Source: Pterobdella sp. o SKG-2022
Lineage: Eukaryota; Annelida; Clitellata; Hirudinida; Piscicolidae
Direction of reading: 5' to 3'
Assembly (NCBI GenBank): GCA_964035795.1
Contig: OZ038322.1
Location: 11,238,038 to 11,302,037 of the forward strand
Length of the DNA: 64,000 nucleotides
Made by a program: the position numbers and the translations under genes. Shown here piece after piece: positions 1 through 13,400 of this stretch. The notes under the pieces are model-generated. The model saw only the letters and a list, made by a program, of their open reading frames with translations, had not been told where the DNA came from and ran no database searches. Numbering within the stretch: the stretch's first letter is position 1; each line of letters starts with the position of its first letter.

Positions 1-3000
1 AACTTCAACACTAATTTATTGCTAACTCTCATTGCTTCATGATCCACTGACATTACATCCTGCTTTTGTTTAATAAATTCAATATAAAAAAGAATTATAA
101 AAAATATTATTCCACAAAAAATTCAGATTAGAATTTCAAATTCTAGAAAACTTGAAGTCTATAAGAACGATTCACGCTTAGGTATCTTGAGTTTCTCGTA
201 TTTATTTATCTACTCTTACTACCTCAACACGGTTGCTCATAAATTCTTTCGATGTTCTCTATTGAGTTTTATTTAGCCAGATTTTCGTTGATTTCCATGG
301 AAAAGATTTATTCCAAAACTTTTTTAGTTGGGCTTACGAATTTAATAAAATTAAGAAGCTTAGCTTAAAAGTAAATTTAGCTTTTAAATTAAATATTTTT
401 GAATTTTTTAGAAATTCAAAATGAAACGATTGTTTTATTTTGATTTAAATTTTTGAATGTAGCACTTCAGAGAAAACATACGAAATTTGATATAGGGCGG
501 AAGTCAACAACAACAATAATAATAACAACAATAATTAAAACAAGTTAATTTCATTTATCATTACATTATATCCCAAAGAAGGACATAATCTTTTCGATAA
601 AAACCTATAAATGCAATAAAATACTCGAAAAAAGATTTTAAAATTGTTTGAAAATGTATTAATAATCGTTAAAGCACATCCCTGAAAAGTTGTAATACAT
701 TTTTGTACAAACTCGTTGCCAAGTAACACCTGTCGAATGGTATCAAGACAACTGTTGCTTCCTTTACATTTATTATCATTGTTATTATCATCCCTATTGT
801 ATCTATCATATTTCTTTCGGTGTTTTTATTTGCTCTAGTAATTTATTGATGATGCTGAAAATTTATGTCCCAGAATCAATGCTTAAAAGTATATTTTTTT
901 TTTCATAAAACAGTCTATAAAGCCATTTCAAAATGCCATTACACGCTAAGTTAAAAAAATATTTTTTGTGATATATATCATAAATATATTTAGTTACATA
1001 CAAAAATTCAATGTTATTATACCGGCCCACATTTCATATGTTCAAAATCATTCTTTCCACGAACCTTTCTAATTTATTAGATAGTTTGTGCAAAACACTT
1101 GTTGAGTATTAATTCTAATGGAAAACTTTGTGATTTATAATTGAATATTTTCAAGGTTCAACATTTATTCTAAAAATAAGTTATTCATTGAAATTTTTAT
1201 GAATATTTCCTGGAATAGAACACAACTCAAAAAGTAATAACATGAAGCACTTGATTGAAAGGTAGGAGGAAAATATGATAGAAAAATAGATGAAAAATTA
1301 GAAAGAAAATAAACTGGAAGCGGTATGAAAGCCGGGACAAATGAGACAAGAAAAATGAGGGTGTTTGAAGCCTGGAATGACAAAAGAGCTCTGATATGTT
1401 GGGGTAATTAATTGAAAACCTGCTAAGATGCAACCATTTCGAGGGTGGTTTGTCAAATGTGATTTTGATGGAAAAATAATATTATAAAACAATTTTTTTT
1501 GAGTTTTTATTGATTTATATTTTTTATTTTATATAAATTAATATAAATTTCAAAAAACCAGTAATATGTGGTAAGACAAGCACCACTATAACAAGAGGGA
1601 TTAGTACAAATAAACAACAATCAATCTCGAAACCGACTTTTAAAAAGTACTTATTAAGGTCAGGTATTGCAGTAATATTAATTGTTATTTGTCTTCTGTG
1701 GCTTTTGATACTGGCATGTTTTTGTTAGAGATGTGAAGGTTTTTGTCAGCAGTGGTTTCAAACCATTACCTTTTTCATTAAGGGTTCCACTAATTTCAAG
1801 CATTTATTATAAACTATTTCTCTGCATGTTTATATTCAAGTGTATATAGGTGGTGCGTATTTTATGTCTATTTTATGAAAATGTTACGACTAGAACTTTT
1901 TAGGTAATTAATTAAATGAGGAAGAATCGAAATTTATTCAGTGAAAAACTCAAACGGATCATTAAAACTCATATAAAAACGGTTTTAAATATATAGAAAA
2001 ATATTTATAATAAAAGTAATATGAAAGGAATTCAGAGATAAAACACATACCTAACATGTGCCTAACTTTATATTTTAGCTTCTGCTCATATACACATTAT
2101 ATTCCGTTGAAATGAAGATTTTGATTGTGAAGAATTTATGATATTTGGGTTACTCTATTGTAATATAAATAATTCCTGAAACTTTTTCTTTTGATGTTTT
2201 CTGATTATTTTATCTCAATTTTTGAGTCTCAGATTTATAATAAAAAAAATATTATTCTGGAAATTTTTCAACAGAAAAAAAGTTGGTTATTTTCCAATAT
2301 AGGTTAAATGATTGATTCGATAAAAGTATTCTTTTTCATCAATTTTTTATTTAATCGATCAAAAAAAATGAAAATACGTCTTAAATAAATTACTCCAAAA
2401 ACTTCAATGTAGCGAATTTTCCTTGATTTCAATTAATAATCTTTAATTTAAGTACTATCGAAAATTTTAGAAAAAAAATTTTAAAAATACTTCATTATTG
2501 TTTATAATTAAAAAATAAAGCACAAAATTTTAATTCCACCCCTTATGGTGCCACTGATTAATCATAAACAACTGAGAAGTTTGTATGAACACAAAACAGA
2601 AAAAATTCTTACTTAGAAAATTTATGCGCGATATAAAGACTTTTTAAAAAGTCAAAAAAAAATTTCATAACGCTAATTAATACCAATCTTGATAGTTTTT
2701 TCTCATCATTACCAGCTTTCAATGAAAAGTAGCTTGAAATACGCTGAAGAAAATCCGAATAAAGATATGATCGCATTTTCATATCATATAAAAACAGACT
2801 GTGAACAATATGTGGCAATAAATAAAATAAAAACAACTACTTGAAATAAAGCAAACATTGCATTAAAGGTCCGTTTTCACTTCAACAGCTAAATCAACAT
2901 GAACCATCTCTGACCCCACCTTTCACTTGGTACCCAGATTAACCCATAAGTCATAACTTTTAATTATCTTCTATCGTTATAATTTACAATACCATTATAT

Positions 3001-3642
3001 TTTTAAATATACTAATAACTCTAGTCCATCCACCCATGAAAATAAGATGAAACTTCAGCGAAAAAAACTCATTTAAATAATTAACAAAAGCAAAGTGATA
3101 TCATAATCACATGCCAGTGACATCGCCTATAATCCAATAGTCGTGAACTTGTCTTGACCTAGTCCAATTTTAGCATCAATGGCAAAACACACTGTCATAT
3201 CACTATCACTAACACCCTCATTAAGCTCTTACGGTCTTATCCACAATCTTTGCTCGACTTTCACGTTGAAATATTTTCACTACTAAATGTTTCAGTACAT
3301 CATCAGTTTCAAAAATAATAAGATTTAATGTATTTATTTTAAAAGTTGATTGGAATCTATAATTGAACAGTATACAAGATCCTTTTCAGTCAGCCTCCAG
3401 CGCTGTTTGATGCAAACAGGACTCATAATTACCAAGACACATTAGGGTTCTATGCACACAATGATGACCTCTGCAAATGTCTTGACCTGACCCCAACTAA
3501 TTATACACCTTTGTGAATTATGGTGCTTGCTTTTTCTTTGCTTTCTTGGTTATTTCATTGGAGAATATCTTTAATTCATTAGAGATTTCTTCTTAAAACT
3601 ATTATTTCATTTCTTAATCAGTGTTAGATAATTTTTAACGCA
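1..3642. other. AT-rich non-coding stretch
   Basis: No open frame here has convincing coding character. Short frames around 535-729 and 1165-1492 are low-complexity F/L/S-rich translations of AT-rich DNA. A somewhat less AT-rich patch lies at about 3100-3530 and contains two similar phrases (GTCTTGACCTAGTCCAA near 3151 and GTCTTGACCTGACCCCA near 3479), but I found no gene in it. The stretch may be part of a long downstream intron of the minus-strand ARID3 gene, since the rest of that gene's ARID domain was not found between here and 10.4 kb. Confidence 0.6.
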
Positions 3643-3773
3643 ATGAACTTGCGTATACTTTTTGATATAAGTATAGTTACAATTTGGCTTTTATATCTCA
3701 GTTACTTGGGCTTATACGGAGAAAATTTGAAACACATGTGTTATCCAAATGACCTTCCATTTACAATTACCAG
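3643..3773 (+). CDS. Possible first exon of a secreted or membrane protein
   Basis: An ATG at 3643 opens 43 codons ending at a strong donor (CAG|GTACGTAAG), phase 2. Residues 1-27 are hydrophobic after MNLR (…IVTIWLLYLSYLGLYG), as in a signal peptide or signal anchor. Then comes a hydrophilic stretch with one cysteine (ENLKHMCYPNDLPFTITR). I do not recognise the family and could not identify a following exon on the plus strand, so this could be a nested gene's first exon or a chance frame. The minus-strand frame over the same DNA (3712-3945) looks less protein-like. Confidence 0.3.
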
Positions 3774-5157
3774 GTACGTAAGACATAAAATACTGAAGCT
3801 CCACATTAATTAAAATAATAATAAACGCTATTTTCAACGTCTGCAGTTCAATTGTAAGGGTGTTACTTTCTCGATTGAAATTTTTTTGATTTTTTTTCCG
3901 GTGAATGGAGGCGTGTACAGCCTTTCCATTGGTTTTGCAATACAAATGAATTATAGACGATTTGAGTATGAGTACATTTTTTTAAAATTTTATGAATAAA
4001 CTAGATGAAAAACATTTTCAAATATTTTTCGAAAATTTTTTGTTTTTACTTTTAATTATCTTATTATATAAAAAGTTCATTTTTAATGTCGTAACTTGAG
4101 CAATTCGTAAAAACTGGTGAGTTAAATAATGGAAAACAAGATTGGTTAAAACTTCAATCTGTTTTTATCGGGTTTTAAAAAAATAAATACATGAGTTATT
4201 CAAATAATTAGGCATTATATTTTAACTTATTTCAAAAAAATAAACGATTATCCACAGTAAGATTGATCATATAAAAATAAAATAGCCAAGTATCTTTTTA
4301 ATTGCACAAATATTGTGGCAAACATATTCTTTGAGGATAATTACGTTTATAGAGTAAGCACTAAACTCTTCAGCTCCACCACTGTTATTAATCATCATCA
4401 TACAGTTGAAATCCTCAAAGCACTGGTATTAGTTAATTTAAATTTATGCGTACATACAGTGCAAAGTGTGCATTTTGTACAAAGTCCGTTTGCCCACTAT
4501 CCACGTTATAAAACATTCATCAGAGTTTTGAGTGATTATTTTTAAATATAAAACACCTGATTATCGAATGGTGAAATTAAACTCAAAAGATTGATATATG
4601 AAAGGATTTGTGAATTAAGACAGGCACTAAACTTAAACTTGAAGATTAATTTTAAACACACGTTTACCTAACGGGATATGTATTAAATTAGTTTGAAACC
4701 TCTCGAAGGCTTCTAATATCAACAGATCTGTATACTTTTCTCCATGAAAGAATTCCTTAAACTTGATACTTTTATTGGAAATTACTCACTTTTCAAAATA
4801 AATAACAAAGCCAAACAAACGTTTTGGACAAATAAATTTTTTTTGTAATAAAATCTTTTTCATCGTAACCCAAACGTTACTTTATTCGGGTCGAAGAATC
4901 ATTTTTAATTTTAAAACCTATACAGAATGTTTTAATAAAAATTGACACTTCATTAAAAAAAACAATTAAATCTGACAAATGCAACGATACGCTGTAGTAG
5001 AAAAAAACTAAAAAAAGAACAAAGGTACATAAAGAAACAAACATTCAGTGATACAAGTAACAGACGTATCAAGACTATAAAATGGAATGATCTTCATACA
5101 ATGCTATGTTTCATCAGTAATTAAATGAGCCACTACAAAGAGATGTTGATGATGAGC
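3774..5157. other. AT-rich non-coding stretch
   Basis: Nothing recognisable. The frame at 4315-4545 starts on a non-ATG codon and has no family resemblance. If the exon at 3643 is real, this would be its first intron. Confidence 0.5.
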
Positions 5158-5263
5158 GAAAAGATGATGATGATGATGATGATGATGGGGGTGGTGGTGG
5201 TGATGATGATGATGATGATGGGGGTGGTGGTGGTGATGATGATGATGATGGGGGTGGTGGTGG

Positions 5264-5358
<95 letters not shown>

Positions 5359-5374
5359 GGGGTGGTGGTGGTGG

Positions 5375-5406
<32 letters not shown>

Positions 5407-5413
5407 GTGGTGG
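5158..5413 (+). repeat. (GAT)n microsatellite interrupted by GGTGGTGGT blocks
   Basis: A nearly pure trinucleotide tract of GAT/ATG units, interrupted several times by GGGGGTGGTGGTGGT blocks, running straight into the assembly gap. The interruptions recur after different numbers of GAT units, so the array has grown by copying a compound unit. Both strands give long open frames (Met/Val on one, His or Ser/Pro on the other) that are simply read-outs of the repeat. LINE copies elsewhere in the window end in short ATG/GAT runs, so this tract could have grown from a retroelement tail. That is inference. Confidence 0.95.
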
Positions 5414-5613
5414 NNNNNNNNNNNNNNNNNNNNNNNNNNNNNNNNNNNNNNNNNNNNNNNNNNNNNNNNNNNNNNNNNNNNNNNNNNNNNNNNNNNNNNN
5501 NNNNNNNNNNNNNNNNNNNNNNNNNNNNNNNNNNNNNNNNNNNNNNNNNNNNNNNNNNNNNNNNNNNNNNNNNNNNNNNNNNNNNNNNNNNNNNNNNNNN
5601 NNNNNNNNNNNNN
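5414..5613. other. Assembly gap (200 N)
   Basis: Exactly 200 undetermined bases directly abutting the GAT microsatellite. The assembler evidently could not cross the repeat, so the true length is unknown. Confidence 0.99.
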
Positions 5614-8600
5614 TGTCATGCATATAATCTTGTTAGTACTTTTTCTCTTTGATTTCTGAACTATTTATAAATCATAAACTGTATGTGAATAAACTGTCAT
5701 GAAATAAGATTTCACCAATTAAAATAAGATTGCTCAAGCTTGCCTCGTTATACCAATTATTTTTTGCATGACTTCAGCCATATTAACCATTATTCATCTA
5801 AAAGTTATTAAATTTTTATCAACCATTATTTATTAAATTTTTAAACTAATATAAACTTATCCGTTTGTAAGTCGTGTTTGACAGTATTGAAGCTAGTATC
5901 AATGTGATGATATGTGAACGAGAATAAGTTATTTTGATAATTACATTAAAAAATACGCTGCATTGAATCCGATTTTTTCAATTAATTACTATATAAAAAC
6001 TCGTATATTTTCTTATTTAATCGGATCTTTTCACACAGTCATTGTTTTCTTTATATTTGAACATACATCATAAAGCATAAAGGATGTTAATTCTCATTAT
6101 TAACTTTTGCTTTGTTCCAACATACTTGAGAGCAATTGAAGTTATCACAAAAACATTTTTCTATAATCTATCTAACATAATAAAACCTTTTAAATAATGT
6201 TAGTTTTTTTTGTTCTAAATATTTGTTTTTTTAACTCTGAACTTCTTATTGTAAATTTTATTGAATAAGTATACTGATGAAATAATAAAACTATTTTTTT
6301 TAAAAAGTCATGTGGCATAATTTCAGGTATTACGCCTCGTGCCCATATGTTAACAATTATAACTTTCGACAGTTTTATGAAGAAAAATTAAATTTTAAAA
6401 ACAATTTCGTAATGAATTATTGAATAATATCAACAATTTTATAATCATTATGCAAAGTGTTGATAAATTTTTAACCTCTACATTTGAAAATTTTGGTTCA
6501 AAAACTTTAAAACCTGAAAATTTTGAAAGAATAAAAGTTGTGAAAAAACCTCAATTTGAAAAGTATGTTTTAAATAAGATAATAAAAACTATTAAAAACT
6601 TCAAATAAAAGACAAACAATTAAAAGGTTGAGATGTAAAATGGCCGAGTTATCCTTGTATCCTTGCAGCCAAATAATCGTTGTTTTTTCTTTATAAATTA
6701 ATTTATTAATATTATATGCACATAAGATGTAAAGACTTCAAAACAATTTAAAACAATGTATGTCAATTTAAGTTTTTCTCCATTATTTATACATTTTAAA
6801 ATGCTCTCCAGTCAAAACTTGAATCGCAACTAATTAATTTATGAATTAACAAAAATAATTTTTCTAATTAAAAAACAGTTTTTGGTATTAACTGTTTTTT
6901 CTTCAAATTTTCAAAAGCCTATAATGATGCTCCAAGTTTTGGCAAAACTTCTGCAACTAATTAATAAAGTTATACGCTGTAATAACTGAACCAAAAATAA
7001 TAAATGCTTGAAAATAACTATATTTACAGCGTGTCACATTAATTTGACCCACATTTTTTCTGGGTCATCACAGCCTAATTATTTTGCTGTCCATTAGAAG
7101 AAAAACTCTCAAATTCCGAGTTCATTCTCTTCTTCATTGTAACAAAAATATTATCTTCACAGAAGAACTTAATTTTGTTTCAATTTAAAATGTATATAAC
7201 TCATAAAACTATTGATTATATAAGAATATATAAACATCTTCAATTTTACAGACATTTTAAAAAATTAATTAGCACATAGCTATTCGGTTCATTTAATTAC
7301 CCTTATAACACGTCAATATCTCTTTCTTGGAATCCTTCTTCTCATCACATTTTCTTGGTGTTAATTTGCTGAAACGATCATTATTAAAGGGTATAACGTT
7401 ACGGTTTGTGAATTTTAAAAAGTCCATCCAGATGCAATCATCCCACCAACACATTTAAAAATTAGTGTTCGCATTTTTTTTATGCAAAAAAAGAAAATGT
7501 TAACATTTTTAGCTTTAAATAGATAAAAATTCTGTTTTAAAATCTATTTTTGGGGCTTAAGGTATAAAAAAGTTGAAAACTTGACAATAGTTATGAAAAA
7601 TTATGAAAAATTTATTAGAGTGTGATGACATGAAATATACTTTAAAATATCAAAATAATGTGAGAGTATTATATATATTAACATTGGATGTTTTTGCTGT
7701 ACTAATACACTCCTTTACCAATTCAGCGGGGCTCATTTCTTTATATAGATATCTTTTTCAAGCACTATTAGGAGTTTTATTTTGGTCATTATTCATGTCT
7801 ATTGTTTATTTATGATCTACAAGTAATAACCATGTTTGTTTTTGAATTCACTTTTACCAAACAAAACAATCACCCGTAAGATCTCTCGTTGTTTATGGCT
7901 ATGAAGACTGCCAAATAAATCAACACCTACCATAACGATAACATACTATCAACAATTCACTAGTATTTATCATGCATAAATATAAATAAACATATAAAGC
8001 AAAAAACTTCACTAGAATTTAGTTACCAGCATGATGAAGTAACAAATGGAGTTTCTAACAAAAAGATAGGATGGACAGTCATGAGAACTTAGTGGTTAAA
8101 AACTCAGACAAGTGCTGATCAAATAGTATCTATAAATAATCTTTTCCTATACATTTTATAAAGCATTGAAAAAGTATTCATATACTTTAAGTTTATTATA
8201 TTCCCAATAATATAACAATTTATTTTATGAATATTCAATAGCAAAATTAATAACAATAAGTGAAAGTGTTTATCTATAGAACATTCAACCCACAATAGAG
8301 ATAGTAATGATATGGATTGATACTAGATTCTTAAGAATTTTTTAACATTCTTATGTAACGCTCAATTAAGAAGTTAGTTGTGTCTGTTTTAGCAGGCTAT
8401 CAACTAGCGTGTAATTAAGATTTGTCGTTGATTACTATATGTGCTGTTATTACTATAACCACAAGGCTACAAGTTTTTCCATGTAGATTAACCATGAAAA
8501 TTTTCAATACTGTGAGAATTTTTGGGTATTTTATCATTATTTTTTCAAAATTTTGGTTTTCTATTATTTCTAAAAGGTTAATGGTAATATGTTTTTTTAA

Positions 8601-10409
8601 AGTATTTTCAGCCTGTTTGTAATGAATTCCCGGTGATTAATTTCCAAAAATACTCAATTTTTAGGGGCAGTGCATGAAAACAAGGAGAACTACAGAAGCA
8701 TTGTTACAGAGGCTAGGGTCTCAATCAAATAAACATTCTCTTAACAATGAACTCTTTATAGAGATCAATTCATCTCATATAAAATTTTATTCTCCAATCT
8801 TTAATTCTTAAAAGCTTTTAAACATTTTCGAGATTTGTTGTTAACTTTGGTTTAGAAATGAAGTAAAAAATCTCAGTCTTTTAAATATTATAATTATTGA
8901 ACTTTCAATTAGTTGTAATAAATTTTAATAACTTTCTTTTGAATACACTCATTCATTTGTCTCCACAAAAAAGGACCAATCTGTTATAAGAGGAAGAAAA
9001 AGTTGATGTGTAATTACATACACCACCTATCCATCATTCCTACCCTTTCATTTATTTATTTTACATTTGCACTACAATTAAAAATACATTTTTAACGTGG
9101 GTTTGAGGCTGAAAAATATTTGAAGTTACGAACAATTTACAAGCTATTCAGAAGGATTTGAGGGCTATTTGAAATATGCTATTGTAGTTTAAGGTAGTTT
9201 TATTTCACGAAACTTGTGAAGAAAAACTCTAAATTTTAATTTCCGGAGTTAATGTAAAAACTAACATTGTTGAGAAAACTGAAAAAACTATTGAAATCTT
9301 TATAAAAAATTATGGTGAACTGGAAAAATAAAGTGTTATAGTCTTGTTTATCAAATCTTCCAGTGGAACCCTGTTTTCTTATGTAACATCTCCACAACGT
9401 TCATTATCATTAAAAATGAAAAGGTCAAATTTAGTGCATAATTTCTTCACAAAGTCACATCAAACGATGCGAGTTGAAAGGCTTTATGAAGACTAGCACT
9501 TTTATTAATGTCTTTTAACTTTTGAATATCTTTTTAACATATGTTATATTTTTTACCACTTGTCTTTTGTTTCAATCAAACACATAAATTAGTAATTTAT
9601 TTAAAATATCATAACTGACGTATATCAGTTTCATTAATATAGAAAATAAATAATGAAATAAATGATGAATTTAATTAGGCGCACATAATGAATATAATTG
9701 TTGATCTAATAAAGGGTGTAATTGGAGGTATGGAGTTATGAGTGGACATTTGCTGATATAATTGCTTGATCGATGTACGTAAAGGCGAGTGTTGTGCTTT
9801 TGTTTTTGCTGGCGCTTGTCAGACGATAATTTTGAAGAAATGAAATTTTCATTAAAAATATTAAACATTAGACTCAGAATTTTTGGTTTAAACAAACAAT
9901 TTAAAAAAAAATTTGATAATTTTTTTTTTAAATGTTTTGATAATAAATATTTTTATTTTGAATTTCTCATAATGATACCGGCATCTTTTGTTTATGATAC
10001 TCTGCTATTGTGGAGTTTACAGTGTCATATTCTGATCAATTAAAACTGGTGAAATATGTTTTAATTATGATTTTCGCTTGTTTTCGTAATGAATTGCTTT
10101 TTGTGGTCTATTTAAACTACTATTGCGTGCTATTTACTAACATAATTTACGCTTTTTATATCATTTTTAAACTACTGAAAATAATTAAACTCAATTATTC
10201 ACATTTATCATCAAGAGAAACATAAAAAAAGTTAAATGAAAAAGTTATGTTTTTACTAGATAGATATTTTACAAATTACGATTTTCTTGCGCAGCATTTA
10301 ATGCCAACAATAAAGTGTAACAAATACCGTGGTTTCTTTACAATATTACTAAACAAAGATAATTAACCTGAAAGATACCATAATTCCTAATGATAAATCA
10401 CCAACTAAC
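5614..10409. other. Long AT-rich stretch, probably intron of the ARID3 gene
   Basis: No convincing exon was found on either strand. It lies downstream, in the minus direction, of the ARID3 exon at 10410-10482, so it is expected to be intron unless the remaining exons are hidden here. A short codon-like piece on the plus strand near 8667-8725, preceded by TTTTTAG, reads AVHENKENYRSIVTEARVSIK before a stop. I could not connect it to any gene. Confidence 0.5.
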
Positions 10410-13400
10410 CCCTCTTCTGCATGAAAGAAAACAAGTCATCGAGGAAGTCCTTTCTCTTTGGGTCCAGACTCATCTCGTATAACTGAGGTGGTTGTGTGTG
10501 TTGAAGTTTGTTAGTAGGGTATTACTAGGTTGGTGTTTGTGTCAACGTTTATTGGAGACCACTTCTAAGTGTGTCTGTGTTTATTAGCGTTTATTGTGGG
10601 ATATTGATAAGTGTGTCTTTGTATTTGTTAACGTTTATTGTGGGGTTTTGTGGTTGTATGTGTTAATGTGTGTTGTGGGTTTATGTTGAATGGGTGGATG
10701 CATGGGTTAACATAATTGTGGATATTTTTAAGTATTTTTTTTAATTTATTGGCATTTATTTTGGATATTATCTAGTGATTGTTGATGTTGCTAATTTTCA
10801 TCGTTGGATGATGTTTATGTAGTAAATTTTATGTAGTATGTAATTTTATTAGTTTTTTAAGCCAAAGTAACACTTAGAAATTTGTAATTGATTTCATTTT
10901 TTATTATCTATTTCTCATAAGCCCTTGATTCGGTTTCAAAAAAAAACTAAAGTTTGTTTAAAATAAACCTTTAATTAATGTTTTTATGTGAATAAAAACT
11001 AAAGTGCGTGTATTTATATATATTCAAATTAAAAACCGATTAAGAAGCAGCCAATGGTAAGAAAATCAAAAAAACGAGAAGAATTTTTCTTTTATAACAT
11101 ATGTTTTATTTGCTGTATCATTCAATTAAGACTGGCAATGAAAAAAAATTTATTATAATTAATATTAATATCCTTTTAACTATTGTATCAACATGAGTGC
11201 GAGAGAGAGAATGGTACGATATAAGAGGCTTTATAGTTTATTAATTGTCTGAAAAGACATCAAGCTCCAATTCCTCCCACCTCTCAACCACAATTACTTT
11301 TACATCATAATACGCCATTATTAATGTGTGTTTTTAGCATTTATTTTTTACAATGTAGTTTTGTTGTTTTTTAACAGAATTTTGCTGCGCCCATGAGTTA
11401 TTGCCATTTCTGCATGGAATTTGAACAATTCGCAGAGATTAAAAATCAATTTTTATTTTAGGAATAATCCGTAATTATATGTGTTAGGTATGTGGGGTTT
11501 ATAGATTAAAATCTTTATCACTTAGACTATAAGGACAATATTCATTGATAGTTTATTTATCATACTAAATTTTAAAAAATTAATTACACCTTGTTGTGTT
11601 AATATATAAGAACGGTAATAAATGTGCTTTTATGAAGTTATTAATACAAACATCGGTCACAAGTGAATATTTTATTATTTAGTGCGTTTAAGGTGTATGT
11701 AAAAGCGATTAAGTTTACACTTGAATTTGATAGACTCGAATAAATTACATATTAGACAGATTAGATTTCACAATTTCTATTGGTGATTACCTTCTTCATT
11801 AAACTCAATCTATATGTAAAACAGATACAATACATGAGCTCGAAAACATGCATTAAAATGTAAATTAAAAACTATTAAATAATTAAAATGATAGCATAGA
11901 TACTTATAATGATATACTGCTTGAAACAACCTTCATCGAAGCACATACGTTAAACAACCAGAACACAAGTGTTGTCGATATGATGTGAAGATTCTTGTTG
12001 CATTTAACGTGTTGTATAATACAGACATTGATAAATGCTTCAAAAGCACAACAAGACTGACACATGCAAAAACAATATCTTACAATTCATAACTATTTCT
12101 ATCTGGTAATTTGTAAATGTTTGGAGCAATTTGCATACTTGAAGTTGATTAATCAAATTTCGATAAAATAAATTATTAAAAATAAAAATTAATTTCAATT
12201 ATAAATTTTATAATGTTATTTATTAGTTTTTAAAATTAGTAATAACTGATTTCAAGAAGCATCTCTGCATTTTTTACTGTAATACATAAAGAAATGAGCA
12301 CCAAGCATTAGCGCGCATTTTAATTTGATAATTCATCTTACTCATTTTAGTTAGTGTCAGTGAAAAGGTTTCTAGGTAAATGTGGATATGAAATAAGATA
12401 GACTGAAAGGTAAATTCCCCAAAACCAATTTCATAAAATAAGACTTAAATTTTAAGATCTTATGATGAAAACTAAGTTGTTATTTACAAGTATTTTGCGA
12501 AGATAGCTTTACAGAAGCTAAGGAAAAGCATTAATAGAATATTTTTATATCGTATTTGAATTATATGTCATATTAAAAAAAAGCTTTTAAGATAATTCAT
12601 TGAACTTTTGTTAAAATATTAAAGATCAAAAGAGCATATATCTTTATTTGAAAATCCAAAAAAATCTATTGAAGATGTTCATGAAAAACTTTTAATTGTT
12701 TTTTTTTAAGTTTAATTACATGGTGTAAAGGTTGACTCTTTGAAAAGAATCATTAAATTTCCACTGTGATTCATAATTTCTTCATCATGAAGTTCCAAAA
12801 GTTACTATATTCCACTCATCATAACCAGTTTCACACGGGCTTTTAGTCGATATATAGTGTTACATACTTTCTATCAAAGGTTTTCTCGATTTAAAATATC
12901 AATCGTTATTTATAACAGATTGAATGTAAAAAATTTATTTACGATTTTGCTTTTCTTTTATTTTTGTTTATGTTCTCCTTTCAGGGATTATATATTTTTT
13001 TACATGACCCTAGCCACAACCTTAGCGTTAAACATTTCTGCTTAGCGAATTTTAAATTCTTCATACGTAGTTTCCTATAAAAACAACAATTTGTGTCTAT
13101 TTAGTGAACTTTATTTAAATTTTTTTAAAAGTAGAAAAATTTTAGTAAAATTTGTTTAGCTACTAAGAATTTTTGAGAAATTATGAAATTAATTTATATA
13201 ATCTTAATTTTCACATGATATTATTTATTTAGTTTTAAAAATATAACATGAAATATTTAATGGGAAAACTTTTGAAACATCTTGTTCATAAACAGAATTT
13301 TGACACATATTCTTCAAAGCAGTATACATAGTTATAAAGTTCTAAACGTGCTCAAACTTTCACGAACTTTAACACACTAACTTCTTGGTGATATTTGATC

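Noticed and set aside
3712..3945. 77-codon minus-strand frame
   Set aside because: Starts on a non-ATG codon, has no family resemblance, and overlaps the better candidate on the plus strand.
5104..5652. Long open frames on both strands rich in Met, Val, His or Ser/Pro
   Set aside because: They are translations of the GAT/GGT microsatellite and the run of N, with no other protein content.
12857..13045. 62-codon plus-strand frame
   Set aside because: F/L/Y-rich translation of AT-rich intron DNA with a non-ATG start.
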